From Anisus vortex (Eukaryota; Mollusca; Gastropoda; Planorbidae): a DNA stretch of 64,000 nucleotides. The stretch spans positions 2,413,587 through 2,477,586 of the forward strand of contig OX421505.1 of NCBI GenBank assembly GCA_949126835.1, written 5' to 3'. Positions 12,531 through 23,700 of this stretch are shown here, in pieces. The notes beneath the pieces are model-generated. The model did not search any database, was not told where the DNA came from, and worked only from the letters and a program-made list of their open reading frames with translations. Within the stretch, counting starts at the first letter, position 1, and each line of letters starts with the position of its first letter. A program made the translations under genes and the position numbers.

Positions 12531-12661
12531 CATGTTTGATTTATGTCAATTTTTATTGGCCTAGATGTTTTATAAGCACCAGTATATCACTAGTATATAT
12601 ACTGTTGACAACCATGCAAGTGGCATAAAATAGAGAGGTTTGCCTGTTGGCATTATTATAT
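12219..12661. other. Spacer between LTR elements A and B, with (CT)n
   Basis: No gene seen. A perfect CT dinucleotide run covers about 12488-12524. The rest is AT-rich unique-looking sequence ending in ATAT, the left target duplication of element B. Confidence 0.7.
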
Positions 12662-13337
12662 TGTCATGTATATTGTTTTTCCAAGAATTGGAACACGCAA
12701 TGTTTATTCCTCTGTCTCTCTCTTTTCTTACTACACACAATATTAGGACGTTTAGTAGGAAAACTAAAGGTTCTAGGTAATGTTGGGATTCTGTGTTGAT
12801 CTCAAATTCTCAGAGTCTGGGAACGACTCATTATTTAATAGGGGAAGTTCCTATCGTTTTTGTTATGAGTTTTGTAATGATACCATGATTTTCACCCCTA
12901 CTGGTAATGGGTCTATCCCTTGCACCACTCGGATAGTATTTAATGATTTGTTTTGTCTGAAAGACAGAGAGTTTCAAAATATGTTCCTTTGAGAACGTTT
13001 GTGTTTGCACTATTTTATTCTAACTGTACATAATAGATATATTGTATATATTGAACATACCACCTGAAATAAACTATCAACAACAGTTACACTGAAGCTT
13101 CCTTGTCAAATTACTATCCTATTGTGTTGAATACATTACTATAAGATTTATCTACTACCATAATGTACAAGAAAGGAAATGTTGGAATACAAATACTGAA
13201 TTTGTGCCCAGGACTATAAGAAGAGTTCGTGTAATACTGAAACATAAATACTAATAATTAAAGTCTCCCCTAGGACTAACGAGAATTATCAGCAAGATCT
13301 ACACAGCTCTGGCCACAAGGGGATTGTGGACGTAACA
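12662..13337 (+). repeat. 5' LTR of element B
   Basis: 676 bp, begins TGTCATGTAT and ends GTAACA. Contains AATAAA at about 13069 (polyadenylation signal candidate). A 70-codon ORF inside it (12780) is duplicated in the 3' LTR and has no recognisable motif. Confidence 0.95.
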
Positions 13338-13338
13338 A

Positions 13339-13510
13339 AATTTGGTGGTCTCGCCCGGTATATTTGAGTTCTACTTTTCCTGACCTAGGATTGACAAGAT
13401 TTGGTGGTCTCGTTCGGTAGATTTGAGTTCTACTTTTCTTGATCTAGGATTGGAAAAAATTTGTTGATCTCGTCTGGAAAATTTGAGTTATATTTTTTTT
13501 TCCTGACCTA
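13339..13510 (+). repeat. Triplicated leader unit containing the primer-binding site
   Basis: Right after the 5' LTR the run TTTGGTGGTCTCGCCCGG is the expected primer-binding site. A unit of about 60 bp beginning with it is repeated three times with increasing divergence (starts at about 13340, 13400 and 13460: GGTGGTCTCGCCCGG, GGTGGTCTCGTTCGG, GTTGATCTCGTCTGG). Confidence 0.8.
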
Positions 13511-13759
13511 TAAATATTTTGTGACATTAGTAGTACTGAGAGCGCATATTTGTGTTTCGTTTTCTAGGACTGTGAAACTATTCTTTTTAAAAAGAGGAGA
13601 GAACTGGTTTGCGTTTTTATTCCTTGGGAAGTGTGAAGATTCCACGAAGTGTTTAATATTATATTGTGCAAATTTCTGGACAAATCGTAAGTTGGAACTT
13701 TATATTTTATTATACAAGATATACTACTCTACTATAACAAATATCTCGAACGCTATACT

Positions 13760-15355
13760 ATGGCTTCGAATATATCAAGTGAGGAACTTAATGCCATGTC
13801 ATTTGCTGAACTAAAAGAATTAGCTGAGTCCTTTGGGATTGAGGCAGGACAGGCAAGACCTAATCGTAATCGTTTGACCAAAGAAATTATGACATGTTTG
13901 AACGGGCAGAATGCCATGAACACTGGTAGTGTAGTTGAAGTGGGACAGAACGATATCAATGAAGGTTATGTAGCTCCCAGTGGGGGCGAGGTAATTGCCC
14001 ACGGAGACGAGGTAAGAAATATGTCATCTAGATCATCAAACAATGATGAAGATGAAGGGTTGAGTGAAAACCTAAAATTCCAATTAGCTATGAAGAGAAT
14101 GGAATTGGAAAGAATTAGGATAGAAAATGAAAGAATTAGGATAGAAACTGAAAGGGAAAATGAAAGAATTAGGATTGAAAGCAGAGAAAGGATAGAGATG
14201 GCACGCATGAACAGACCTGACCATCGTAGGGACAGCAATGGTATGGATATTAGCGCAATGAAGCAACACTTGCCTATATTCAGAGAAGAAGATGTTCAAG
14301 ATTTCTTTTTGCTTTTTGAGAGGATAGCTGTAGATTATCAGTTCCCTGATGATAAGATGGCTTTATTGTTAAGGTCAACTCTCAACAAAGGAAAAGCATT
14401 GGACGTAGTGTTGAGTTTAACACCCGAGGAAATAAATGACTATGAAGTAATCAAAGATAGGGTGCTAAAAAGTTATTCCCTGACACCAGAAAAATATAGA
14501 AAGCTATTTAGAGACAGAAAGAAGGCATATGATCAAACTCATGTAGACTTTTTGAGACAAAAGGAGAAAATGTTAGAACAGTGGCTAAGGTCACAGAATG
14601 TAAGTGAGTTTGATAAACTCAAGAACCTAATATTGTTTGAGGAATTCAATGATTGTATTCAAGTGGATATTAAAACCCACATCTCAGACCGAGGGGTTGA
14701 AGATGTGCATGAAGCTGCTAGATTGGCAGATAACTATGCCATAATTCACGCCAGCATAAAGCCATATTATGCTGACAAACCCAAAGTGCACAAACCAGAG
14801 CCCAAGGAGGCTAGTAAACCAAAAGAGACAAGTGAAAACAATAATAAGAACAGTGGTGTAAATAATAATAGTAACTTAGTTCATTTCAGGAAGCAGACAG
14901 ATGTAAAAAAAGCAAAGGTGGTATGTTTCAATTGCAAGAAAGAGGGCCACATGAAGAAAGATTGTTGGATCCTTACCAAGAAGCAAGGTGCTATTCTACA
15001 CTGTGCCAGAGTGCAGAAAGACAGCAAGCAGACAGAAGAAGTGTGCAACACAGGGTCAAGAAACTCAAAAGAAATGCGGCCGGCATCGCCCATAGTTGTG
15101 GAGTCGATGGTTTTTGAGAACAGTCTATCTAAGGTAAAAGAGAATAGCTGTACTCAATCTATTATGCTTTCAGAAGGCCGTGAGGAACAGATGGTTCCTG
15201 AAGTCCCGGAAGAGGACGACCTATCCGATTTTCGACCCTTTGTCTACGAGGGGACAGTGTCGACAGAAGTCGATGTACTCAGCAAGAAGAAAATACAGAT
15301 ATTACGTGACACGGGTTCTGCTGTTAGCGTGATCCTGGAGGGCAGTGTGCCGTGA
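13760..15355 (+). CDS. Gag-protease of element B, ending in an in-frame stop
   Basis: 531 aa. The N-terminal 60 residues look like a SAP-type or small helical leader (AELKELAESFGIEAGQ). A charged coiled-coil repeat ERIRIE follows at about residues 115-155, then capsid-like helices (LPIFREEDVQDFFLLFERI, about 172-190). A CX2CX4HX4C zinc knuckle (CFNCKKEGHMKKDC) sits near residue 389-402, and the retropepsin DTGSAV site near residue 515. The TGA at 15353 lies only about 13 codons after the DTG, inside the protease. The same frame stays open downstream into integrase, so gag and pol share one frame interrupted by this stop. Confidence 0.88.
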   Translation: MASNISSEELNAMSFAELKELAESFGIEAGQARPNRNRLTKEIMTCLNGQNAMNTGSVVEVGQNDINEGYVAPSGGEVIAHGDEVRNMSSRSSNNDEDEGLSENLKFQLAMKRMELERIRIENERIRIETERENERIRIESRERIEMARMNRPDHRRDSNGMDISAMKQHLPIFREEDVQDFFLLFERIAVDYQFPDDKMALLLRSTLNKGKALDVVLSLTPEEINDYEVIKDRVLKSYSLTPEKYRKLFRDRKKAYDQTHVDFLRQKEKMLEQWLRSQNVSEFDKLKNLILFEEFNDCIQVDIKTHISDRGVEDVHEAARLADNYAIIHASIKPYYADKPKVHKPEPKEASKPKETSENNNKNSGVNNNSNLVHFRKQTDVKKAKVVCFNCKKEGHMKKDCWILTKKQGAILHCARVQKDSKQTEEVCNTGSRNSKEMRPASPIVVESMVFENSLSKVKENSCTQSIMLSEGREEQMVPEVPEEDDLSDFRPFVYEGTVSTEVDVLSKKKIQILRDTGSAVSVILEGSVP

Positions 15356-17104
15356 ACGGATGCCACCAGTACCGGTGAGTCTGTTGTGCTGAGAGGTGCT
15401 AGTATGGAGGCTGTGGAAGCTCCACTGCACAGAATAAAACTCGAGTCGGATATTTTTACAGGTAACATCGTAGTGGGAGTGTGGCGCGCACTACCCGTCA
15501 AAGGCGTTTCCATGATATTAGGAAATGACATTATGGGCGGCAGAGTCACTGTCGAGCCCATGGTTAAAGTGTTGGAGACAAAGATGGCGGAGGACAAAAA
15601 CCTACGTCCTGCCAATGAACGCCCAACATGTGCACTGACAAGAGCAATGCAGAAAAAGAAGTCGGTAAAGACTCCTGCTACGCCGTGTAGTGCAACGAAA
15701 GATGTGTTTGTCTGTTCTGAAGACACACATGCGAATGAAACAGTGATAACAGAAACACCTGACATCGATTTAAGTGCTACGTTCTTTGCTGAACTAACAA
15801 CTGGTGATGCAACAGAGAACGATAACATTTTGTCACCAAAGCAGAAATTGGTGAAAGAACAATTTAATGACGAAGTAATAATGCAACTCAGAATGAAAGC
15901 TGTTGATGAAAAGACTGCAGATGCGATGGCGGAATGTTTCTACATGAAAGATGAAGTGTTGATGAGAAAGTCGAAACCGCTCAACTCAGGTACAAACGAG
16001 TGGGACAGTATTCACCAGATTGTAATACCTAAGTGCTATCGTCAAGATATACTGCGTATGGCGCATGATCTTCCTTTCGCTGGTCACATGGGAGTCCGAA
16101 AAACGCACCACCGTATCCTCCCTTACTTCTACTGGCCAGGACTGAGAAGAGATGTCGAACAATACTGCAAGACTTGCCACGTATGCCAAATGGTAGGACG
16201 TCCTAACCAACGAATTCCTGTCGCTCCACTCCAGCCGATACCAGCGTTCGACGAACCATTCAGTCATATACTCATTGATTGCGTGGGCCCGTTGCCGAAA
16301 ACAAAAGCCGGTTTTCAATACCTGCTCACAGTCATGTGTTCATCCACTCGCTTCCCGGAAGCCATTCCGTTGCGGAACATAACAACAGTGAAGGTGGTAG
16401 ACGCCCTGACAAATTTCTTCACACGTTATGTCCTACCGAAGACAGTACAGTCCGACCAGGGGACTAACTTTACTTCGAACATTTTCAAACAAGTCATGGA
16501 ACAATTAGGGATAAGCCATAGGCTATCAAGTGCCTATCATCCTGAGAGCCAGGGAGCTCTGGAAAGGTCTCATCAGACATTAAAATCGATGCTTAAAAAG
16601 TACTGTTATGAAAACGAGAAAGACTGGGATAAGGGTGTGCCTTATGTACTGTTCGCTGCAAGGGAGGCCACTCAGGAATCCCTGGGGTTTAGCCCATTCG
16701 AACTTGTGTATGGACACTCAGTCAAAGGTCCGTTGAAACTTCTACATGAAACTTGGCTAACGGACAGTGAACCGATTGGACTTTTGTCATATGTAGATAA
16801 ATTTAAAAATAGGCTTTATCATGCTTTTAACCATGTGAAGATTTATTTTCCACAGATGCAGGAGCGTATGAGACAGAACTATGACCGTAAAGCTACAGCT
16901 AGAACTTTTGCACCAGGTGACAAAGTTCTTGTGTTTCTACCTTTGCAAAATCAGCCTTTAAGTGCAAAGTTTAGTAGACCCTATGAGATAGAGTCAAAGC
17001 TTGGCGAGGTCAATTATTTGATAAAGACTCCTGACCGGAGACAAAAACAGAGGGTATGCCATATTAATTTACTTAAGCCCTATGTTTCCAGGGAAAAAGA
17101 GTAA
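15356..17104 (+). pseudogene. Protease C-terminus plus integrase (element B pol, first part)
   Basis: Same frame as gag after the TGA. The first 60 codons finish the protease fold (SMILGNDIMGGRV). After a linker comes the H2C2 zinc domain (HDLPFAGHMGVRKTHH ... CKTCHVCQ, about 16055-16190), then the integrase DDE core: DCVGPL (16280), SDQGTNFTS (16452), and the E in HPESQGALERSHQTLK (16540). A C-terminal chromatin-binding-like segment ends YVSREKE. All three catalytic acidic residues are present. It joins element cDNA to host DNA. The premature stop upstream would prevent normal synthesis unless read through. Confidence 0.9.
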
Positions 17105-17635
17105 ACCACGGGAGGTCCCCATGATTTCATTAGCTAGGGTCCCGACGGATTTATCTAGGATAGAATATAAGTTTGCAGAAAGTAAACTTAATAATACAGA
17201 TGCCCTTAAGAGTTTAGATACAAGGCTAGAACATCTTCCGGTAGAAGATAAGGAGAAGATTATTGAGCTGGTACATGAATATAAGTCACTGTTTACAAAT
17301 GTTCCCAGTAGGACACATGTCATAGAGCACGATGTAGTGTTAACCAATAGTGCCAGGTCTATTAAACAGCATCCATTTGACCCCATCAGACCTGAGCATA
17401 TTAAATTAGATGTAAAGTATATGTTAGAAGATGACATAGGAGAAAAATGTGATAGCAAATGGTCTACACCCTGTGTGATGGTACCAAAAGCCGACCACAC
17501 ACTGCAGTTTTATAGAGACTTTGGGAAATTAAGTAATTTGACAAAGACCGACTGGTATCCCATTCCCGTATCATCGACAAGATAGAGACTAGAGACAACT
17601 TCACAGCTGATACTCTATCTCGGGTGCTACATAAT
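17082..17635 (+). pseudogene. Remnant RT start fused to RNase H end (element B)
   Basis: A +1-frame ORF overlaps the integrase end. It shows the typical linker before RT (HDVVLTNSARSIKQHPF), then the RT N-terminus (WSTPCVMVPKADHTLQFYRDFGKLSN, TDWYPIP). At about 17575 the frame shifts, and within a few codons the sequence reads DNFTADTLSRVLHN, the characteristic C-terminal end of RNase H. RT palm (including YXDD) and most of RNase H are therefore deleted between about 17575 and 17605. Placement after integrase fits the Gmr1-like order. Confidence 0.85.
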
Positions 17636-17639
17636 TGAC

Positions 17640-18881
17640 TGAATAACCCTATACTTCTTTTTCAGATCATCTCACTTATTCATTAAGAATGTGTCATGAT
17701 AACCTATCATTCGTTTGAATTTTGATTATCGAATACCTATAGAATACTTGTATCATACAAAAGTCAAGTCTTTTGAAAGTATTAATAATTCTTATAATCA
17801 TGTATAATATTGATGTTCTGATATATTTTAAATTCATTTGATTATGGAAAAGAAATTCCATTTAAATGTTGATGCATGATGCAATAAATATATAATATGC
17901 ACGTATTTACTTGATATGGATGGATAAAAGTAATTGTTATCACATGCAATTAAGTGGGAAAACTTTGAGCTAGTTGATTTATTATCTTGTTTTATTTTAG
18001 TTAATGAATGGAACTAAATAATAATATGTACAATTTTTTTCTTAGAAAGAGATGTAATATCAATTGGTATAAATTAATAGATAATATTGGAAATCTATTG
18101 CTAAATTGTTATATCATGGTAATAGAATGGGAAAAACTAGTGGATATTCACTATGTTGTATATAGGTTGTTATATATTCCATATATCCGGGAATGGAGGG
18201 AAACAAAGGTACCTAAAGGTGGGCACTCATTCAACCCTGAACAATCTTTTATATTAAACTTTCAAATTTGCCAAAAACGCATAATAGTGGATTACATTTT
18301 AATATTGAGATTACTGTAGTAATCGTAACTAGAGCGTATTTTCTCCTCATATTTGAGAAAAGGGGAAGTATCATCATCTTAGGTATAAACCCTGTTAATG
18401 TCAAGTTGACACTGTAATTTAAAGGGGAAGTAACCTATAGTTTGATTCGAGTTACGTATTACTTATCTTTTGGTTTGTATATTAGAAGTAAACTGTTGAA
18501 AATTGACAGAGTTTGAGCAATGTTATGTTTGTTTAAATAGATTAAGACTTTTTGCAAATTTTGGTGGAAATCCACACAACTGTACATAGTTAAAATAAGA
18601 ATGACTAGAATAGTTTTGAATTATTTGTACTTGTTGAGACATTAGTTAATATTAATACTAACGGGGAAATATTTGTCCATCACGTTATAATCACAATTAC
18701 CATTGGGTAGTGACACTTTTTATAATTTAGTTGTGCCAGTGAGCCATGTTTGCTTAAATTGTCTTATAATCTTCCATTGATTGTTGGTTGTTAAAACGAT
18801 AGTGTTAAGTACGAAAAATGTACCATGTTGAGTATTACTTGGGTAATTATGGTACATTATTTCTTTCATTGGGTGGGGGCG
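17640..18881 (+). other. 3' non-coding part of element B
   Basis: About 1.2 kb AT-rich. One 103-codon ORF (18008-18319) has no motif I recognise, and no env-like signal or membrane pattern is evident. Ends in the polypurine tract before the 3' LTR. Confidence 0.6.
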
Positions 18882-19557
18882 TGTCATGTATATTGTTTTT
18901 CCAAGAATTGGAACACGCAATGTTTATTCCTCTGTCTCTCTCTTTTCTTACTACACACAATATTAGGACGTTTAGTAGGAAAACTAAAGGTTCTAGGTAA
19001 TGTTGGGATTCTGTGTTGATCTCAAATTCTCAGAGTCTGGGAACGACTCATTATTTAATAGGGGAAGTTCCTATCGTTTTTGTTATGAGTTTTGTAATGA
19101 TACCATGATTTTCACCCCTACTAGTAATGGGTCTATCCCTTGCACCACTCGGATAGTATTTAATGATTTGTTTTGTCTGAAAGACAGAGAGTTTCAAAAT
19201 ATGTTCCTTTGAGAACGTTTGTGTTTGCACTATTTTATTCTAACTGTACATAATAGATATATTGTATATATTGAACATACCACCTGAAATAAACTATCAA
19301 CAACAGTTACACTGAAGCTTCCTTGTCAAATTACTATCCTATTGTGTTGAATACATTACTATAAGATTTATCTACTACCATAATGTACAAGAAAGGAAAT
19401 GTTGGAATACAAATACTGAATTTGTGCCCAGGACTATAAGAAGAGTTCGTGTAATACTGAAACATAAATACTAATAATTAAAGTCTCCCCTAGGACTAAC
19501 GAGAATTATCAGCAAGATCTACACAGCTCTGGCCACAAGGGGATTGTGGACGTAACA
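18882..19557 (+). repeat. 3' LTR of element B
   Basis: Same length and essentially the same sequence as the 5' LTR. The purine-rich run GGGTGGGGGCG just before it is the polypurine tract. Confidence 0.95.
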
Positions 19558-20140
19558 ATATAAAAACAGGCAGGTTAAGCGTTAATGTCGGCGTCCGCCG
19601 TAGTCTCAATAACGACTACCAAAACATAAACAACTGAATAGTATAGTCTTATAGATGCTATAATATAGTCCTTGAGATGAGTGAAGAAATCACGAGGGAT
19701 TCAGATACACAAATAAAATCAGACTCATGGGAGTAAATAACAGTGAAAGCTTTTCACAACCGTGGATAGACCACACCCATAGAGCCTAAATCTATTTGTG
19801 GTCAAATACGCATGGTCATCTTAAAATTATTATAGGCATACGACTAGGAGAATTTCGGATGATTCACTTTTAGTAGGCCCTACATTCTAGTAGCCTACAT
19901 CTGCACTATAATACTATGGATCTAGACTAATAGGCTAATAATATCTTAACTGAAGACTTAGAGCGAGTTGTGTCCAATTTTCATGACATTATGGATATGA
20001 GTTACAGAGCAAGATTAAAAAGGAAACAGTGTAGGCATAAAAAAGTAACACAAGTTAAAATTTCAAAACAATCGAAGAAATCGAAAAAAGTAAGTAGATC
20101 TAGGTCTTTTATGTGTTTTTTTTAACAATCATTTATATTT
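19558..20140. other. Spacer, no feature seen
   Basis: AT-rich sequence between element B and a LINE fragment. No ORF, repeat or RNA gene that I can support. Confidence 0.5.
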
Positions 20141-20149
20141 TTTAGAAGC

Positions 20150-20430
20150 ATTTAGTCTCATCATTTGCGCTCCTGTGATTTGGCCAGCTCTGCAGAATTG
20201 GCTGTGTCCGTGGAGACCTATCCTTGAGAGACAGGTTCTGTCGCATCTCTGGCACTTGAAAGGGGGAACGTTGGAGTTTGTCAGGGGCAGCTTTATTATG
20301 TTCTTTACTTTTCTTCGCTGCTCTTTTAGCCTCCGCGATAAGGCGAAGTTTAAATTGCCTTCTGCAGCATTTGTACCGGTGTGTAGGACTTCTCCAACTA
20401 CTTCTGCAGTTTCCGACCTCTACGCAGCCT
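20150..20430 (-). pseudogene. 5'-truncated RTE-like LINE 3' end (zinc-finger tail)
   Basis: On the minus strand this encodes a C-terminal Cys/His motif of the form FQVPEMRQ or, in another frame, C-X2-C-X4-C ... H-X3-H. It corresponds to the FKCLKCGRDCHSRVGLHSH end of the intact LINE at 20795-24079. A sister copy lies at 55144-55440. Only the last 90 or so codons survive, and the frame is broken. Confidence 0.7.
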
Positions 20431-20534
20431 ACCAATATAACTATTACATTTTCATTTAGGTCAACATCACACACGATAGTTATCAGACCCATAGATCACA
20501 GTTACGCCCCTTTGTCTTTACTGGCCGATAATGT

Positions 20535-20740
20535 GATAATGTGAAGCCGGCTGGTCCAGCGGTATAAAAAGTTCACCGGACTGTGACAGGTCTGTGACAG
20601 GTCTGTGACAGGTCGCGGGTTCTATCCCTGCCACCGACGGATCTCTGTCGCCCTGCAGGAGTTTTGGGCCTAGTGGACGTAATAATCTTCTATCTAAGCT
20701 TAGAATTCAGGAACGTCTGTAAACTTTTAAGATAATGTGT
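20535..20740 (+). mobile_element. SINE-B copy (tRNA-derived, LINE-like tail)
   Basis: The tRNA-like head GGCTGGTCCAGCGGTA acts as an A-box candidate, and GGGTTCTATCCC as a B-box. An 11-bp motif (TCTGTGACAGG) is triplicated between them. The body includes CTGCAGGAGTTTTGGGCC. The tail (GGACGTAATAATCTTCT ... GGAACGTCTGTAAAC) matches the 3' tail of the CR1-like LINE in this window. The full-length RTE LINE is inserted at its 3' end. Confidence 0.8.
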
Positions 20741-20754
20741 AACCTACAATATAT

Positions 20755-23700
20755 CGTCGGCATCCGTCCGTCTCCAAGAGACGATGGTGTAGCTTCACGG
20801 CAAAGGTGACCAGCTGCACCGCCGAGAATGGCTGTGGAGGCCAACTCGGGAGTGGCAATCCCTGCCGCACTTCAGGCATTTGAAGGTGGATGGCTGTTGT
20901 AAAGGAACCTTCCGCCTCGCTCTTTTCTGGATGGCAGCTTCCATGCGCCCAGTTTCTGCGCGGGATGTGCCAAGCCTGACTGCGAGCCTCCAGGTTGGTC
21001 GGTCAGAAGCTTGGCATTCCCATGTGTCAAGGTCAATTGAGCTATCGTTCAGGTCTCTTTTGCAAAGGTCCGTGAATCGCAGTTTTGGGCGCCCTATCTT
21101 CCGGTGGCCTTCGACCAGTTCTCCATAGAGGAGGTCTTTAGGAATGCGACCTGCATTCATCCTTTTCACTTGGCCGAGCCACCTGAGGCGTTTCTCACTG
21201 AGCACAGCGTGAAGGCTGCTCATGTTGGCTCTCTCCAGCACCTCTGTGTTGGAGACCCTATCCTGCCACTTGATCTGCAGTATTCTCCGTAGGCACCTCA
21301 TATGGAAGCTGTTGAGTTTCTTCTCGTGCCTCGCGTAGGTGGTCCATGACTCACAGCCATACAGGAGAGTGCTGAGTACGCAGGCGTGGTAGACGCGCAG
21401 TCTGGCCCTCTCGGTGAGGCTGGACTTGTCCCACACTCGCTGTTTTAGTTGGGCCATGACTGTGGCTGCCCTGGCGATCCTGCTGTTGATCTCCAAGTCG
21501 ATGGACTGTGAACTCGAGATAATGGACCCGAGGTATGTGAAGTTCTCGACAACCTCCAAGGTGTGTCCATCGATGACAATGTTTGGAGGGGTCTCCGTGC
21601 CCTGAGCCATGACGTTTGTCTTTTTCAGGCTTACAGTCAGGCCGAACTCCTTGCATGCATGGGAGAAGCAAGTGACGAGCTGCTGGAGTCCGTCTTCGGT
21701 GTGTGATGTCAAGGCTGCATCATCAGCGAAGAGCATCTCTCGAATGAGGACCTTTTTGACTTTGGTCTTGGCACGAAGACGCGCTATGCTGTAGAGCTTG
21801 CCATCAGACCTGGTGTGAATGAAAACACCCTCGCTGCAGTCCTTGAAGGCGTGTTGGAGGAGCATGGAGAAAAAGATGCCGAAGAGTGTAGGCGCGAGGA
21901 CGCAGCCCTGCTTTACTCCGCTGCTGACTGGGAATTCCTTGGAGGTTGCGCCATTGTAGCAGACAGTGCTGTGCATGTTGTCGTGGAAGGACCTGACCAC
22001 CGCAAGCAGGTGTGGGGGACATCCGATCTTCTGCAGCAAGCTGAATAGTCCGCCTCGGCTGACCAGATCAAATGCCTTTGTGAGGTCGATGAAGGCTACA
22101 TAGAGTGGCATCTGCTGTTCCTGACACTTCTCCTGGAGCTGGCGTAGTGAGAAGATCATGTCAACCGTTGATCGACCAGCCCTGAAGCCACACTGTGACT
22201 CTGGGTAGATGCGTGAAGCGAGGGTCTGCAGGCGGTTAAGGATGACGCGGGCGTACGCTTTACCAACGATACTGAGGAGGGAGATGCCCCGATAGTTGTT
22301 ACAGTCACTCCTGTCACCTTTGTTTTTGTACCAAGTAATGATGTTAGCGTCTCTCATATCTTGTGGAATGTAACCCTGTTCCCAGCAAAGGCATAGGAGG
22401 TCGTGAAGTTGCTGTAGCAGGGCTGGTTTCCCGCACTTTAGTACTTCTGGTGGGATTCCGTCGCTCCCAGGTGCTTTACCGCAGGCGAGACGGTCGATGG
22501 CCTTGCTGAGCTCATCCAAAGTGGGTGGAGTGTCAAGCTCCTCCATGACCGGCAGGTCTGATATCGCTCTGAGAGCGGAGTCTGTTACGGTGTTCTGCGT
22601 TGCGTACAGTTCGAGGTAATGCTCTACCCACCTCTGCATCTGCCTTTCCGGATCGGTGATAACCTCGCCTGTTTTAGACTTGAGGGGGGCTGTCTTAGAG
22701 GGGGTTGGACCTATTGCCTTCTTGATGCCCTCGTACATCCCTCTTGCGTTGCCTGTATCGGCAGCTGTCTGAATGCTGTCACAGATATTCAGCCAGTAGG
22801 TGTTGGCACAATGACGGGCAGTCTGCTGGGCTTTGCTCCTGGCAGTCCGTAGAGCTTGTAGTGTACTGGGGCTAGGCTTAGCCTTGTAGGCCAGAAGGGC
22901 TTTCCTCTTAGCCTCTGTCACGGGTTCCATTTCCTCCCAATGGGCCTCGTACCAGTCAGCATTCTTCCGCTCTTTCTTCCCGTAAACAGTGATGGCTGCG
23001 TTGTACATGGCGTCGCGGAGGCGTGACCACTTGGAGTTGATGGTGTCATCAGCTGTTTCCACTTTGAGGACACCGTCGAGTATGCTAATGAGCTGTTGGG
23101 TTTTCTCTGGGTTTCTGACACAGCTGGTGTTGATGCGTGGGCGGCCCTTCTTCTTTGAGTGGTGCAACTTCTTCGGCGTTAGGCGCACCTTGCTCGCCAC
23201 GAGGGCGTGGTCCGTGTCGCAGTCTGCACTATGGTAACTACGTGTGAGGAGGACGCTGCCAATGTCCGCTCTTCTAGTTAGGACAAGATCAAGTTGATGC
23301 CAGTGGCGAGAGCGAGGGTGTCTCCACGACACCTGGTGTATTTCTTTGCACTTGAAGTAGGTGTTGGTCACGCACAGACCGTGATGGCACGAGAGCTCAA
23401 GCAGTCTCTGATCATTTTCATTTATCTTTCCCCTTCCAAAGTTTCCGAGGCATGTGGGCCAGGCTTTCTGGTCAGCTCCTACTCTTGCATTGAAGTCTCC
23501 AAGAAGGTAAAGGCTCTCAGTGCTGGATATCCTGGATATCGCTTCATCCAGGGCTTGGTAGAACTTATCTTTATCCTCATCGGTAGAGTGGAGGTTTGGG
23601 GCGTACACACTGAAGATATTGACTGGGCCAGAAGAGGTTGACAACCGGAGGGAGAGTAGTCTATCTGTGCCTGTTGTGGGAGGCTCTGTGGAGCTGACAA

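Larger units (their letters stand above)
12662..19557 (+). mobile_element. LTR retrotransposon B (Gmr1-like Ty3/gypsy, pol-deleted)
   Basis: Direct repeats 12662-13337 and 18882-19557 (676 bp each, TGTCATGTAT...GACGTAACA) differ at one position that I can see (12905 versus 19125). Both flanks carry ATAT (12658-12661 and 19558-19561), a 4-bp target duplication. The interior encodes gag with zinc knuckle, protease, integrase, and only afterwards the start of RT. That PR-IN-RT order is the hallmark of Gmr1-like gypsy elements; ordinary gypsy elements put integrase last. Nearly all of RT and RNase H is deleted, so the copy is non-autonomous. LTR identity implies a very recent insertion. Confidence 0.95.

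Noticed and set aside
12780..12992. 70-codon ORF in the element B LTR
   Set aside because: Duplicated in both LTRs, no motif, and lies in regulatory sequence.
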